Positions 1-8,537 are shown, counted from the first letter of the stretch. The stretch is 64,000 nt of DNA from Microbacterium enclense (GCA_038182865.1 CP116226.1:2976001-3040000); one strand, 5' to 3'. The notes: generated by a model not told the origin, from the letters alone. Numbers and translations are program-made.

Positions 1-666
1 GTCGACTCCTCCCGCTGGTCGGCGTGGGCCGCCGACAGGCACCCCCGCGTGCTGGCGGCGGTGGCGATCCACCCGAACGAGGCACCGGTCTACGAGCGGG
101 CGGGGGAGCTGGATGCCGCGATCGCGGTCATCGACGAGCTCGCGGCCGCGCCGCGGGTGCGCGCCATCGGCGAGACGGGACTGGACTTCTTCCGAACCGA
201 GGCCGATGGCATCCCGGCGCAGATGCGCTCGTTCGAAGCGCACATCGCCCTGGCGAAGAAGCACGACATCGCGATGCAGATCCATGATCGCGACGCGCAC
301 GAGGCGGTGCTCGAGACGCTCAAGCGGGTCGGGGCACCGGAGAAGACGGTGTTCCACTGCTTCTCGGGCGATGCCGACATGGCCCGGATCGCCGCGGATC
401 GCGGCTACTACCTCTCGTTCGCCGGCAACGTCACGTTCAAGAACGCGCAGAACCTCCGCGATGCCCTCGCGGTGACTCCGCGCGAGCGGATCCTCGTCGA
501 GACCGATGCGCCGTTCCTCACGCCGGTGCCGTATCGCGGTCGCCCCAACGCTCCGTATCTGATCCCCGTCACGCTGCGGTTCCTCGCGGCCGAGCTGGGG
601 GTCGACGCCGACGAACTCGCCGCCCAGGTCGCCGCGAACACGATCGAGGTGTACGGCGCGTTCTGA
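1..666 (+). CDS. TatD family hydrolase, 5' end outside window
   Basis: The reading frame is open from the first base of the window, so the N-terminus (including the usual metal-binding HxH) lies outside. The remaining 221 residues read as the TatD amidohydrolase family of Mg-dependent 3'-5' DNases. Visible family signatures are AIGETGLDFF (metal-ligand Glu), the QIHDRDAH segment, FHCFSGD with its conserved His, and ILVETDAPFLTP near the C-terminus with the catalytic Asp. The fold is a cytosolic TIM barrel, and the family acts on DNA ends in repair. In actinobacteria tatD usually lies just upstream of rsmA and ispE; here a sugar-porter unit on the opposite strand separates it from rsmA. Confidence 0.95.
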   Translation, partial: VDSSRWSAWAADRHPRVLAAVAIHPNEAPVYERAGELDAAIAVIDELAAAPRVRAIGETGLDFFRTEADGIPAQMRSFEAHIALAKKHDIAMQIHDRDAHEAVLETLKRVGAPEKTVFHCFSGDADMARIAADRGYYLSFAGNVTFKNAQNLRDALAVTPRERILVETDAPFLTPVPYRGRPNAPYLIPVTLRFLAAELGVDADELAAQVAANTIEVYGAF

Positions 667-782
667 CCCGGATCGCGGGTCACACGCTCCGCGATGTGCG
701 TATCCTCCGGCGGAGGGGGCCGGATGCCTCTGAGGTTGTGTCATCGCCGAGGTCGTGCGCGCGCCAGGTAGGTCCGGGAACG

Positions 783-818
783 ACGGAGGTCGGCACCCCG
801 GGGGATGCCGACCTCCGT
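783..818 (-). terminator. Hairpin ending the sugar-porter operon
   Basis: ACGGAGGTCGGCA pairs perfectly with TGCCGACCTCCGT across a 10-nt loop. It lies 10 nt past the stop of the small minus-strand gene and could also stop transcription from tatD. There is no clear T-run, so termination strength is uncertain. Confidence 0.6.
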
Positions 819-828
819 GAGCGGTCGC

Positions 829-945
829 TCAGCGCTTCTCGTCGTCGAGGCGCGCCTCTTCGGCGCGTTCGAGACGGTCTTTCTCCTTCTGGGCGGCCTC
901 GCGCTCTTCGCGGATCTCTTCGTGCGACTTCGAGTTGTTGGTCAT
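829..945 (-). CDS. Small charged protein of unknown function, 38 aa
   Basis: This is a very small gene directly behind the sugar porter, starting 12 nt after its stop. The ATG is preceded by a good ribosome-binding site (GAAAGGA, 6-7 nt spacing) that overlaps the porter's stop codon, so translation is probably coupled. The product is almost entirely charged or polar (many Glu, Lys, Arg, Asp) and is predicted to be a single amphipathic helix with no membrane segment or cysteine. I do not recognise a family. Evidence that it is real is the RBS, the start/stop arrangement and the flanking terminator hairpin. It may be a co-expressed regulator of the transporter or a short intrinsically disordered protein; no function can be assigned. 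Confidence 0.6.
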   Translation of the reverse strand: MTNNSKSHEEIREEREAAQKEKDRLERAEEARLDDEKR

Positions 946-957
946 GACGGGGTCCTT

Positions 958-2418
958 TCAGGCCTTCTGCTTCTTCGGTTTCCGGACGAACAGGGTCTCG
1001 GTCTGCTCCAGCTCCATGCCCTTGGTCTCGGGGATCTTCCAGAGCACGAAGACGAACGACAGCGCGGCGAAGAACGCGTAACCGCCGTACGTGACGGCGA
1101 GCGACCAGTCGGCCAGCTGCGGGAAGCTCCACGAGACGAGGAAGTTGGCGAGCCACTGCGCGCCGGCGGCGACACCCAGCGCCTTGCCGCGGATGCGGCT
1201 CGGGAAGATCTCGCCCAGGAGGACCCACACGAGCGGACCCCACGAGGCGCCGAAGCCGACGACGAAGAGGTTGGCGGCGACGAGCGCGACCGGTGCCCAG
1301 ACACCGGGTAGCGAGACGTCGGTGCCCGAGCCGGTCGCGAAGGAGAAGGCCAGGGCCATCGCGCCCAGGGAGAGGGTCATCAGCGCCGATCCGACGAGCA
1401 GCAGGGGCTTGCGACCGACCCGGTCGACCAGCCAGATGGCGATGAGGGTCACGAGGACGTTGGTGACCGAGGTGATCACGCCGATCAGCAGGGAGTCGCT
1501 CTCGTCGAAGCCCACCGCGCGCCAGAGGCTGGTGGAGTAGTAGAAGATCACGTTGATGCCGACGAACTGCTGGAACACCGACAGGATGATGCCGATCCAG
1601 ACGATGGGCTGCAGGCCGAGGGCCTTCCCGGCCAGCGACGCACCCTTGTTCTTGCGGTCTGTCTCGATCGCGGTGGTCAGGTCGTTGATGGTCTTGTCGA
1701 GGTCGGCCGGGGGCACGAGGCGGGCGAAGATGGCCCGGGCCTCGTCGGAGCGGCCTCGCGCCAGCAGGAAACGAGGCGACTCGGGCATCGTGAAGGCGAG
1801 GAGTCCGTAGACCGCGGCGGGGATGACGCCGACGAGGAACATCCATCGCCAGGCCTCGAGGCCCCACCAGAGCTGGTTGTCGGCGGTGCCACCGGCGGCT
1901 CCCACGAGCAGGGCGTTGCTGAGCAGGGCCGCGAAGATGCCGAGGGTGATCGCGAGCTGCTGGAGCGACGCGAGACTGCCGCGGATCTGCCGGGGTGCGA
2001 CCTCGGCGATGTACGCCGGAGCGACGACCGAGGCGATGCCGATGCCGAGCCCCCCGATGACGCGCCAGATGGTGAGGTCGAGCACGCTGAACGTCAGCGC
2101 GGAGCCGACGGACGAGGCGAGGAACAGGACGGCGCCGACCATCATGACCTTGAGGCGGCCGAAGCGGTCGGAGAGGGCGCCGGCGGCTATCGCGCCGATC
2201 GCGCACCCGATGAGGGCGATCGCGACCACGAACCCGGTGAGGGTCGGGACTTTGGTGTACTCGGTCTCGATGGACTGCACGGCCCCGTTGATGACCGAGG
2301 AGTCGAAGCCGAACAGGAATCCGCCGACCGCCGCCGCGACCGAGAGCACGATCGCTCGTCGGCCGAAGGGACTGCGCAGGGTGAAGGCGTTGGCGGGGAT
2401 CGACTGCGTCTGACTCAC
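958..2418 (-). CDS. Sugar porter family MFS transporter
   Basis: A 486-aa proton-coupled or facilitative sugar transporter of the inner membrane with 12 predicted helices. Family signatures are all present: GFLFGFDSSVINGAV in helix 1, DRFGR in the loop between helices 2 and 3, PESPRFLLARGR before the central loop, QQFVGINVIFYYS in helix 7, DRVGRKPLL in the matching second-half loop, and PETKG after helix 12. Residues typical of XylE/GalP-type porters suggest a hexose or pentose, but the substrate cannot be fixed from sequence. The GTG start was chosen because the family N-terminus begins there and because a TACCGT -10 box lies 6 nt upstream, which would give a leaderless mRNA. It is divergent from rsmA and is followed by the 38-aa gene. 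Confidence 0.93.
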   Translation of the reverse strand: MSQTQSIPANAFTLRSPFGRRAIVLSVAAAVGGFLFGFDSSVINGAVQSIETEYTKVPTLTGFVVAIALIGCAIGAIAAGALSDRFGRLKVMMVGAVLFLASSVGSALTFSVLDLTIWRVIGGLGIGIASVVAPAYIAEVAPRQIRGSLASLQQLAITLGIFAALLSNALLVGAAGGTADNQLWWGLEAWRWMFLVGVIPAAVYGLLAFTMPESPRFLLARGRSDEARAIFARLVPPADLDKTINDLTTAIETDRKNKGASLAGKALGLQPIVWIGIILSVFQQFVGINVIFYYSTSLWRAVGFDESDSLLIGVITSVTNVLVTLIAIWLVDRVGRKPLLLVGSALMTLSLGAMALAFSFATGSGTDVSLPGVWAPVALVAANLFVVGFGASWGPLVWVLLGEIFPSRIRGKALGVAAGAQWLANFLVSWSFPQLADWSLAVTYGGYAFFAALSFVFVLWKIPETKGMELEQTETLFVRKPKKQKA

Positions 2419-2424
2419 CCGGCT

Positions 2425-2469
2425 ACGGTACTCCTCTCGCCCTGCCCCTGGCGGGAGGCTGACTACAGT
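2425..2469. promoter_or_regulatory. Divergent leaderless promoters for sugar porter and rsmA
   Basis: On the minus strand TACCGT (2425-2430) ends 6 nt before the GTG of the porter. On the plus strand TACAGT (2464-2469) ends 6 nt before the ATG of rsmA. Neither gene has a Shine-Dalgarno sequence, so both are probably transcribed from or within a base of the start codon. The two start codons are only 57 bp apart. Confidence 0.6.
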
Positions 2470-2475
2470 GGAACA

Positions 2476-3315
2476 ATGCCCGTTTCGCTCCTCGGTGCCG
2501 CCGAGATCCGCCGGCTCGCCGCCGACCTCGATGTCACCCCCACCAAGAAGCTCGGGCAGAACTTCGTCGTCGACGCCAACACGGTGCGCAAGATCGTCCA
2601 GGTCGCCGGGGTCTCGGCATCCGACCGGGTCGTCGAGATCGGTCCCGGGCTCGGCTCGCTCACCCTCGCGATCCTCGAGACCGGGGCCTCGGTCGTCGCG
2701 GTCGAGATCGACCACCGCCTCGCCGAGCGGCTGCCCGCCACCGCAGCCGCGCACGACGTGCCCGCCGATCGGCTGACGGTCATCGACGCCGACGCCCTCC
2801 GCGTCGACGCGCTCCCGGGCGAGCCGACCGTCCTCGTGGCCAACCTGCCGTACAACGTCTCGGTACCGGTGCTGCTGCACTTCCTCGAGACGTTCCCGTA
2901 CCTGCGCAGTGGCGTCGTCATGGTGCAGGCCGAGGTGGGGGAGCGCCTCGCCGCCCCGCCGGGATCGAAGGTCTACGGCGCCCCGAGCGTCAAAGCGGCC
3001 TGGTACGGCACATGGCGCCTCGCGGGCACGGTGTCGCGCCAGGTGTTCTGGCCTGTGCCCAACGTCGACAGCGCGCTCGTCGCTTTCGAGAGGGATGCCG
3101 ACCCCCGCGGCACCGAGGAGCACCGGCGCCGCACCTTCCGGATCGTGGATGCCGCATTCCAGCAACGTCGCAAGATGCTGCGGCAGGCGCTCTCGAGCGT
3201 CCTGGGCGGAACGGCCGCCGAGGCGTCGGCCCAGCTCGAGGCCGCCGGCGTCGACCCGACGCTTCGCGGCGAGCAGCTCACGGTCGACGACTACGCCCGC
3301 ATCGCCGCTCTCTGA
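2476..3315 (+). CDS. rsmA: 16S rRNA (A1518/A1519-N6)-dimethyltransferase RsmA (KsgA)
   Basis: This enzyme uses S-adenosylmethionine to dimethylate two adjacent adenines in the 3' end hairpin of 16S rRNA during 30S maturation. The 279-aa protein has the usual length. Motifs are KKLGQNF (residues 24-30), the SAM-binding EIGPGLGSL (54-62), the acidic VEID ribose-binding strand (near 76-79), and the catalytic NLPYNVS (123-129). The C-terminal helical rRNA-contact domain follows, including QQRRKMLRQALSS. It is normally next to tatD and ispE in actinobacteria; here two genes on each side have been placed between them. The start has no ribosome-binding site but a TACAGT box 6 nt upstream. Confidence 0.97.
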   Translation: MPVSLLGAAEIRRLAADLDVTPTKKLGQNFVVDANTVRKIVQVAGVSASDRVVEIGPGLGSLTLAILETGASVVAVEIDHRLAERLPATAAAHDVPADRLTVIDADALRVDALPGEPTVLVANLPYNVSVPVLLHFLETFPYLRSGVVMVQAEVGERLAAPPGSKVYGAPSVKAAWYGTWRLAGTVSRQVFWPVPNVDSALVAFERDADPRGTEEHRRRTFRIVDAAFQQRRKMLRQALSSVLGGTAAEASAQLEAAGVDPTLRGEQLTVDDYARIAAL

Positions 3316-3363
3316 CGCCGCGCCGCGCCGCTCTCTGACGCGCCCCGCGCCACGCTCTGACGC
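3304..3363 (+). repeat. Triplicated 22-23 bp repeat of the rsmA stop region
   Basis: The last bases of rsmA, GCCGCTCTCTGACGC, recur 23 bp downstream exactly and a further 22 bp downstream with small changes. The unit includes the TGA stop, so the repeats follow immediately after the coding end. They look like replication-slippage copies. Confidence 0.6.
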
Positions 3364-3514
3364 GCGGGGGCGGTTGCCCACCGCTGGGGTGGTGCGTCTC
3401 GGCGAATTCTCGACGTGTTCATCGCGCGTTCCGAAACATGTCTGTAACATTCGATGGCAACCGGGAGCATCACGCCGGTCACGAGGTCGTACCCGACGAC
3501 CCGAGAGGAACGAG

Positions 3515-4450
3515 ATGCGTTACGCCGAGTACCCCGCAGCCGAACGGGTGCTTCTGCACCTGAGCGACACCCACCTTCGCGCCGGTGGTGCACCGCTGTA
3601 CGACAACGTCGACTCCGAGGGCTATCTCGCCCGGGCCGTCGCCGCGATCGAGGCATCCGGGGTCCGTCCCGACGCGCTCGTGTTCACCGGTGACCTGGCC
3701 GACTTCGGTGAGGCAGACGCCTACGACCGCGTGCGTGCCCTCGTCGAGCCGCTCGCCGAGCGTCTCGACACGCGGATCGTGTGGGTCATGGGAAACCACG
3801 ACGACCGTGCGACGTTCCGCTCCCACCTGCTTCCCGACGACACCGCCGACCCCACGGCCCCGGTCGACCGTGTCGACGAGTTCGACGGCCTGCGGATCGT
3901 CACGCTCGACACCTCGGTCCCCGGCTTCCACCACGGTGAGGTGTCCGCCGCACAGCTGGAGTGGTTGGCCGACGTGCTCGCGACCCCCGCGCCACTGGGC
4001 ACGATCCTCGCGTTGCACCACCCGCCGGTGCCGAGCGTGCTCGACCTCGCCGCGTCGGTCGAACTGCGCGACCAGCGCAGCCTCGCGGCGGTGCTCCGCG
4101 GCACCGACGTGCGCGCGATCCTCGCCGGACACCTGCATTACTCGACGTTCGCGACCTTCGCCGGCATCCCGGTGTCGGTCGCCTCGGCCACGTGCTACAC
4201 GCAGGACCTCATGGTCCCGGTGGGCGGCACGCGCCCGCAGGACGGTGCGCAGGGCTTCAACCTCGTGCACGTCTACGACGAGACGATCGTGCATTCGGTG
4301 GTTCCCCTCGGTGCCGCCGACGAGCTGCAGTACGTCGATGCCGCCGAATCGCAGGAGCGCCTGCGCGCGGCCGGCGTCGTCGTGCCCGCGAACCGTGGGC
4401 TCAGTGGGCGGGTGTCGCCGCCGACGACGCCGCTGCCGGTTCTGCGCTGA
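3515..4450 (+). CDS. Metallophosphoesterase (class III phosphodiesterase-like)
   Basis: A 311-aa cytosolic two-metal phosphoesterase. The metal-ligand motifs of the family are in order: LSDTHLRAGG (D18, H20), TGDLAD (D60), GNHDDR (N94, H95), LHHPP and the C-terminal GHLH within ILAGHLHYS. The closest type I recognise is the CpdA-like/Icc group that hydrolyses cyclic nucleotides or phosphodiesters, but the true substrate is unknown. The ATG was chosen because it lies just before the first motif and has AGAGGAA upstream. The gene converges with the Stealth phosphotransferase gene and the last 50 bp of the two coding regions overlap. The pairing of a phosphodiester-making and a phosphodiester-breaking enzyme is suggestive but not proof of a shared pathway. 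Confidence 0.9.
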   Translation: MRYAEYPAAERVLLHLSDTHLRAGGAPLYDNVDSEGYLARAVAAIEASGVRPDALVFTGDLADFGEADAYDRVRALVEPLAERLDTRIVWVMGNHDDRATFRSHLLPDDTADPTAPVDRVDEFDGLRIVTLDTSVPGFHHGEVSAAQLEWLADVLATPAPLGTILALHHPPVPSVLDLAASVELRDQRSLAAVLRGTDVRAILAGHLHYSTFATFAGIPVSVASATCYTQDLMVPVGGTRPQDGAQGFNLVHVYDETIVHSVVPLGAADELQYVDAAESQERLRAAGVVVPANRGLSGRVSPPTTPLPVLR

Positions 4451-5981
4451 CCGCGGGCTTCTCCCACGGCGCCGCCACGGGGAAGTACCGCTCGAGGCAC
4501 GCGCGCAGCGCGGGAACGCGCACCTCCTCGGGGATCTCGGGCACGCTGCCGTCGTTCAGGCAGAACATGTCGGTGTCGCGGCGCGAGACCAGACGTTCCA
4601 TCGTGCGCAGAGAGTCGAGCTGCGTCGTCTGCACGTAGCGGGTACGCGGCTCGGTCGTGACCACCGCACGCCCCGTGGCGAGTGCGTAGTAGTGGTACAG
4701 GCTGTTCGTGACCGAGATGTCGGTCGCGGAGCGGAAGCGGCTCGCGGCCGTGCGGGCGTAGTCGTCGGCGAACTCCTGCTCGAGCTCGAACGCGACCGAG
4801 CGGCGCAGCGGCGTCGCGCAGTGCTCGAGGTCGAGCGTGATGACCCGGCCGAACCGCTCCTTCAGCAGGGCCCGGTTCACGCGGAGGCCGTTGTCGTGGC
4901 CCGAACGGTCGACGTGTGCCGCCCCGGTGCCGATCCGGATGCCGCTCTCCACGAAGCGGCTCACGCCCCCGCCGCTGAAGAACAGCTCCGGCGTCACCGG
5001 CCGGCCGAAGAACATGTCGTCGTTGCTGTAGAGGAAGTGCTCGGCGAGGCCCGGAATGCGATGCAGCTGCGCCTCGACCGCGTGCGAGTTGTGCGTGGGC
5101 AGCACCGAGGGGTCGGCGAAGAACTCCTCGCTGCGCACGATCGTCACCTTCGGATGGTCGGCGAGCCATTCGGGGGTGGGGGAGTCGGTGGCGATGAAGA
5201 TGCGGCGCACCCATGGCGCGTACATGTGGACGCTCCGCAGGGCGTACCGCAGTTCGTCGACCTGGCGGTAGCGGGCCGCGTTGTCATCGCCGTCGCCCAC
5301 GACGTACCCCTGCATCCGCGCGGCGCGCTGACGCTGGAACTCGCTAGAGGATCCGTCGACCCACGAGAAGACCATGTCGATGTCGCCGACGAACTCTTTG
5401 GGGTGCGGGTCGAACATGCCCGCGACCGTCTGCCAGCGGCGGCCGTAGCGCTCCACCTCGACGAGGTCGAGGTCGGCTCGGGCGAAGCGGCGACGGGTCA
5501 GAGCGCTGGGGCGCGGCGCTTCGATGGTCTTCTCGCCGAAGCGCCAGAACTCCAGCCGCGGGGCCAGCGCCGATCCGTACCGGTACGAGCCCTCGGTCGA
5601 GGTGCGCGGACGGAACACGGCGTAGGCCTCGACCGAGCCGGGGGAGGGGGCCACGCTGTGGGCGGGGACGGGGTCTTCTCCGCGCGCCTTGAGGTAGACC
5701 GGTCCGAGCTCGGGGTCGCGGAGGGCCGCCAGCGCGGTAGCAGCGTCGAGGGTGTCGACGACGAGTTTGGGTCGACGGTTCGCGTCGCGCACGAGCATGA
5801 CCGACACCCCGGCGCTCTCGATGGCCTCGGCCACGCTCAGCAGGTCGGCGCGCTCGGCATCCGAGGGCGTGGCGGAATCGTCGACGACGTGCAGGATGCC
5901 GTCGAGCATCCGGATATCGGAGCGCGAAAGAAGAGCCCGCCAGGGATCGGTGTCGATCGGAAGGGGAACGATCGAGCGCAT
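4401..5981 (-). CDS. Stealth family sugar-phosphate transferase
   Basis: A 526-aa protein of the Stealth family, related to capsule hexosamine-1-phosphate transferases and the catalytic part of eukaryotic GlcNAc-1-phosphotransferase. The conserved regions appear in order: IDMVFSWVDG (CR1), the RQVDELRYALRSVHMYAPW...IFIATD segment (CR2), PTHNSHAVEAQLHRIPGL and FLYSNDDMFFG (CR3), and a C-terminal CR4-like region. These enzymes transfer sugar-1-phosphates to glycans, so a cell-surface phosphoglycan is the likely product. The first ~200 residues are not obviously conserved. The ATG was chosen because GAGGAGG sits 6-7 nt upstream. Its 3' end overlaps the convergent metallophosphoesterase by 50 bp. 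It is divergent from the aldo/keto reductase. Confidence 0.9.
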   Translation of the reverse strand: MRSIVPLPIDTDPWRALLSRSDIRMLDGILHVVDDSATPSDAERADLLSVAEAIESAGVSVMLVRDANRRPKLVVDTLDAATALAALRDPELGPVYLKARGEDPVPAHSVAPSPGSVEAYAVFRPRTSTEGSYRYGSALAPRLEFWRFGEKTIEAPRPSALTRRRFARADLDLVEVERYGRRWQTVAGMFDPHPKEFVGDIDMVFSWVDGSSSEFQRQRAARMQGYVVGDGDDNAARYRQVDELRYALRSVHMYAPWVRRIFIATDSPTPEWLADHPKVTIVRSEEFFADPSVLPTHNSHAVEAQLHRIPGLAEHFLYSNDDMFFGRPVTPELFFSGGGVSRFVESGIRIGTGAAHVDRSGHDNGLRVNRALLKERFGRVITLDLEHCATPLRRSVAFELEQEFADDYARTAASRFRSATDISVTNSLYHYYALATGRAVVTTEPRTRYVQTTQLDSLRTMERLVSRRDTDMFCLNDGSVPEIPEEVRVPALRACLERYFPVAAPWEKPAVSAEPAAASSAATPAH

Positions 5982-6082
5982 ATGCGGCCTCCTCAGGGGT
6001 CGAGTGGGAATCCGTCCACCGTAGATACTCGGCGTTACGGGAGCGTTTCGGCATCGGTGCCGACGCAGGGGGGTGGGCGCGC

Positions 6083-6088
6083 TACTGT
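6083..6088 (+). promoter_or_regulatory. Leaderless -10 box of the aldo/keto reductase
   Basis: TACTGT ends 6 nt before the GTG start; no Shine-Dalgarno is present. Confidence 0.5.
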
Positions 6089-6094
6089 CGAAGA

Positions 6095-7162
6095 GTGACT
6101 GATCCCGCTCGATTCGGCCCGGACGTACCTGACCTTCACCGGCCCTACAGCGCGCGGGATGCGCGACATTCCAGTGTCGCATACCGGCAGGTGGGTCGGA
6201 GCGGTCTCTACCTCCCGCCGATCTCGCTGGGGCTGTGGTGGAACTTCGGCGACAACGTGCCCTTCGACCGCCAGCGGGAAGTGCTGCGACACGCGTTCGA
6301 CCGCGGCATCACGCACTTCGACCTCGCGAACAACTACGGCCCGCCCTACGGCTCCGCCGAGACGAACTTCGGTCGCATGATGCGCGAGGACTTCGGTCGG
6401 TACCGCGACGAGCTCATCATCTCGTCCAAGGCCGGCTACGACATGTGGCCCGGGCCTTACGGCAACTGGGGGTCGCGGAAGTATCTGCTCGCGAGCGCCG
6501 AACAGTCGCTCACCCGCATGAGCGTCGACTACGTCGACATCTTCTACTCGCACCGCGTCGACCCTGTCACGCCCATCGAAGAGACCGTCGGGGCGCTCGA
6601 CACCCTGGTGCGCCAGGGCAAAGCGCTCTATGTCGGCATCTCGTCGTACAGCGCGGAGCGCACGGCCGAAGCCGCCGCCGTCGCCCGCTCCCTCGGCACG
6701 CCGCTGGTCATCCATCAGCCGTCGTACTCGATCCTGAACCGCTGGGTCGAGGACGGCCTCACGGCCACGCTCCGGCAGGAGGGCATGGGCGCGATCGCCT
6801 TCACCCCGCTCGCGCAGGGTCTCCTCACCGACAAGTACCTCGGTGACGGCGAAGCCGAGCGGTCCCAGAAGCGTTCTTCCCTGCCCGACCGGATGCTGAC
6901 GGACGCCGCCCTCTCGGCGCTGCGCAGCCTCGATGTCATCGCGAAGGAACGCGGACAGACGCTGGCCCAGATGGCGCTGCAATGGGTCCTTCGCGACGAG
7001 ACCGTGGCATCCGCTCTCATCGGTGCCTCGCGCACGCAGCAGCTCGACGAGAACCTCGCGGCGCTGGACGGCCCCGCCTTCGACGCCGACGAGCTCGAGC
7101 GCATCGACGCGTTGTCCGAGGCTGCCGACGTCGACCTGTGGCGGACGTCGTCGACATCATGA
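6095..7162 (+). CDS. Aldo/keto reductase (YghZ/Kv-beta type)
   Basis: A 355-aa NADPH-dependent aldehyde/ketone reductase with a TIM-barrel fold. Family residues are visible: DLANNYGP with the catalytic Asp and Tyr, the ISSKAG lysine segment, and FYSHRVDP with the catalytic His; the cofactor-binding ISSYSAERT, FTPLAQGLL and LIGASRTQQLDEN segments follow. The GSAETNFGRM segment resembles the group that includes E. coli YghZ, which reduces L-glyceraldehyde-3-phosphate and methylglyoxal. The actual substrate is not known. The gene overlaps ispE by 4 bp (ATGA), so the two are co-translated even though no functional link is obvious. Confidence 0.93.
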   Translation: MTDPARFGPDVPDLHRPYSARDARHSSVAYRQVGRSGLYLPPISLGLWWNFGDNVPFDRQREVLRHAFDRGITHFDLANNYGPPYGSAETNFGRMMREDFGRYRDELIISSKAGYDMWPGPYGNWGSRKYLLASAEQSLTRMSVDYVDIFYSHRVDPVTPIEETVGALDTLVRQGKALYVGISSYSAERTAEAAAVARSLGTPLVIHQPSYSILNRWVEDGLTATLRQEGMGAIAFTPLAQGLLTDKYLGDGEAERSQKRSSLPDRMLTDAALSALRSLDVIAKERGQTLAQMALQWVLRDETVASALIGASRTQQLDENLAALDGPAFDADELERIDALSEAADVDLWRTSSTS

Positions 7163-8085
7163 GCTCCGCTGCTTCGGTCCGCGTCCGTGCCCCGGGCAAG
7201 ATCAACGTCTTCCTCGAGGTCGGCGACGTCAAGGACGACGGGTACCACGACGTGGCCACGGCCTATCAGGCCGTCTCCCTCTACGAGGAGATGACGGCGA
7301 CGCCCGCCGACGACGTCACCATCGAGGTCGCGGCTCGCGGTCCCGTCGACATCGACGGCGTACCCACCGACGACAGCAATCTCGCCGTTCGCGCGGCGCG
7401 TCTGCTGGCCGAGACCGCGGGCATCGATCGCGGCGTGCACCTCTCGGTCGTCAAGGCCGTGCCCGTCGCGGGCGGCATGGGTGGGGGCTCTGCCGACGCA
7501 GCGGCGGCACTCGTCGCGTGCGACGCGCTGTGGGGACTCGGGATGCCGACGTCCGATCTCGCGCGGCTGGCCGCTCAGCTGGGTGCGGACGTGCCCTTCG
7601 CCCTGCTCGGCGGAACCGCGGTCGGCACCGGCCGCGGAGACGAGCTGAGCCCCGCCCTCGCGCGGGGACGTTTCGACTGGGTCCTGGTGCCCAACGAGGT
7701 CGGGATGTCGACGCCCGTCGTGTACGGCGAGCTCGACGCCCATCGCGAGCGCCACGCCGTCGACATCGGCCCCGCGCCACGCGTGCCGGCGGTGGCGACC
7801 GAGGTGCTCCACGCACTGCGTCAGGGCGACGCCGAGATGCTCGCCGCGTCGCTGCGCAACGATCTGCAGGCGCCCGCTCTGCACCTGCGCCCCGACCTCG
7901 CCCGCGTGCTCGAGCGCGGCGAGAGCTCGGGGGCGCTCGCGGGCCTCGTCTCGGGGTCGGGACCCACGCTGGCCTTCCTCGCCGCCGACGAAGAGTCCGC
8001 GATCGACCTCCAGGTCACCCTGAGCGCGGCGGGCCTCGTCGCCTTGCACGTGCACGGCCCCGTCGGTGGCGCCCGGGTGCTCTGA
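7159..8085 (+). CDS. ispE: 4-diphosphocytidyl-2-C-methyl-D-erythritol kinase
   Basis: IspE phosphorylates the 2-hydroxyl of CDP-methylerythritol with ATP in the non-mevalonate isoprenoid pathway. The 308-aa protein is a GHMP kinase: RAPGKINVFLEVG at the N-terminus with the conserved Lys, the ATP-loop PVAGGMGGGSADAAAAL (residues 102-118), and the C-terminal LVSGSGPTLAFL. The ATG was chosen because it matches the family N-terminus and overlaps the stop of the upstream reductase by 4 bp. In related genomes ispE directly follows rsmA and precedes the ABC-F gene; here the osmoprotectant operon separates it from ABC-F. Confidence 0.97.
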   Translation: MSSAASVRVRAPGKINVFLEVGDVKDDGYHDVATAYQAVSLYEEMTATPADDVTIEVAARGPVDIDGVPTDDSNLAVRAARLLAETAGIDRGVHLSVVKAVPVAGGMGGGSADAAAALVACDALWGLGMPTSDLARLAAQLGADVPFALLGGTAVGTGRGDELSPALARGRFDWVLVPNEVGMSTPVVYGELDAHRERHAVDIGPAPRVPAVATEVLHALRQGDAEMLAASLRNDLQAPALHLRPDLARVLERGESSGALAGLVSGSGPTLAFLAADEESAIDLQVTLSAAGLVALHVHGPVGGARVL

Positions 8086-8151
8086 ACGCCCCGCACCATA
8101 GACCAGCCCGACACACAGGGCAATGTTCGATTCGCGCAACACGAGCCCCGT

Positions 8152-8180
8152 TAGCCTCGGTCGAGGTGGTTGCTCCACCG
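8152..8180 (+). promoter_or_regulatory. Probable promoter and leader hairpin of the osmoprotectant operon
   Basis: TAGCCT (8152-8157) resembles a -10 box; a short hairpin, GGTGG-N5-CCACC, follows in the leader. No convincing -35 is seen. The DUF427 start lies 64 nt downstream. Confidence 0.35.
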
Positions 8181-8221
8181 CTGGGTGCCGTGCCCGCGGG
8201 ACGCCACGAAGGGGGTTTCCC

Positions 8222-8524
8222 ATGAAGGCAGTGCTCGACGGCGTCGTGATCGCCGAAGCCGACCGTGACGACCTGGCCTCGATCGAGGGCAACTGGTACT
8301 TCCCGCCGCAGGCCGTCCGCGAGGGTGCCCTGCAGCAGAGCCCCACGCCGTACACGTGCCCGTGGAAGGGGGCGGCGCAGTACTGGAACATCGCTCTCGA
8401 GGGCGCGGAGCTGACGGACGGTGCGTGGTCGTACCCCGACCTCCGCCCGGGGGCGGTCGAGCGTGTCGGGAAAGACTTCGCCGGCTACGTGGCCTTCGAC
8501 CGCAAGGTCGTGGTCTCCGACTGA
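8222..8524 (+). CDS. DUF427 domain-containing protein
   Basis: A compact 100-aa cytosolic protein that matches the DUF427 pattern: an N-terminal MKAVLDGVVIAEAD strand, the conserved EGNWYFPP segment, TPYTCPWKGAAQYWNI with the TxCPWKG motif, and a C-terminal AWSYPDLRPGA...YVAFDRKV. The biochemical function of the family is not established. The ATG lies after GAAGGGGG and matches the family start. It is the first gene of what looks like a five-gene operon, 13 nt before the ABC ATPase, so it probably responds to the same signal as osmoprotectant uptake. Confidence 0.9.
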   Translation: MKAVLDGVVIAEADRDDLASIEGNWYFPPQAVREGALQQSPTPYTCPWKGAAQYWNIALEGAELTDGAWSYPDLRPGAVERVGKDFAGYVAFDRKVVVSD

Positions 8525-8537
8525 GGTCGGGAACACC

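Noticed and set aside
680..2206. 508-codon minus-strand frame over the sugar porter
   Set aside because: Arg/Pro-rich translation in the wrong frame; the real porter has all family motifs in the other minus-strand frame.
3585..6098. Long plus-strand frame across the metallophosphoesterase and Stealth genes
   Set aside because: It is out of frame with the first gene and antisense to the second, with Arg/Ser-rich low-complexity translation.
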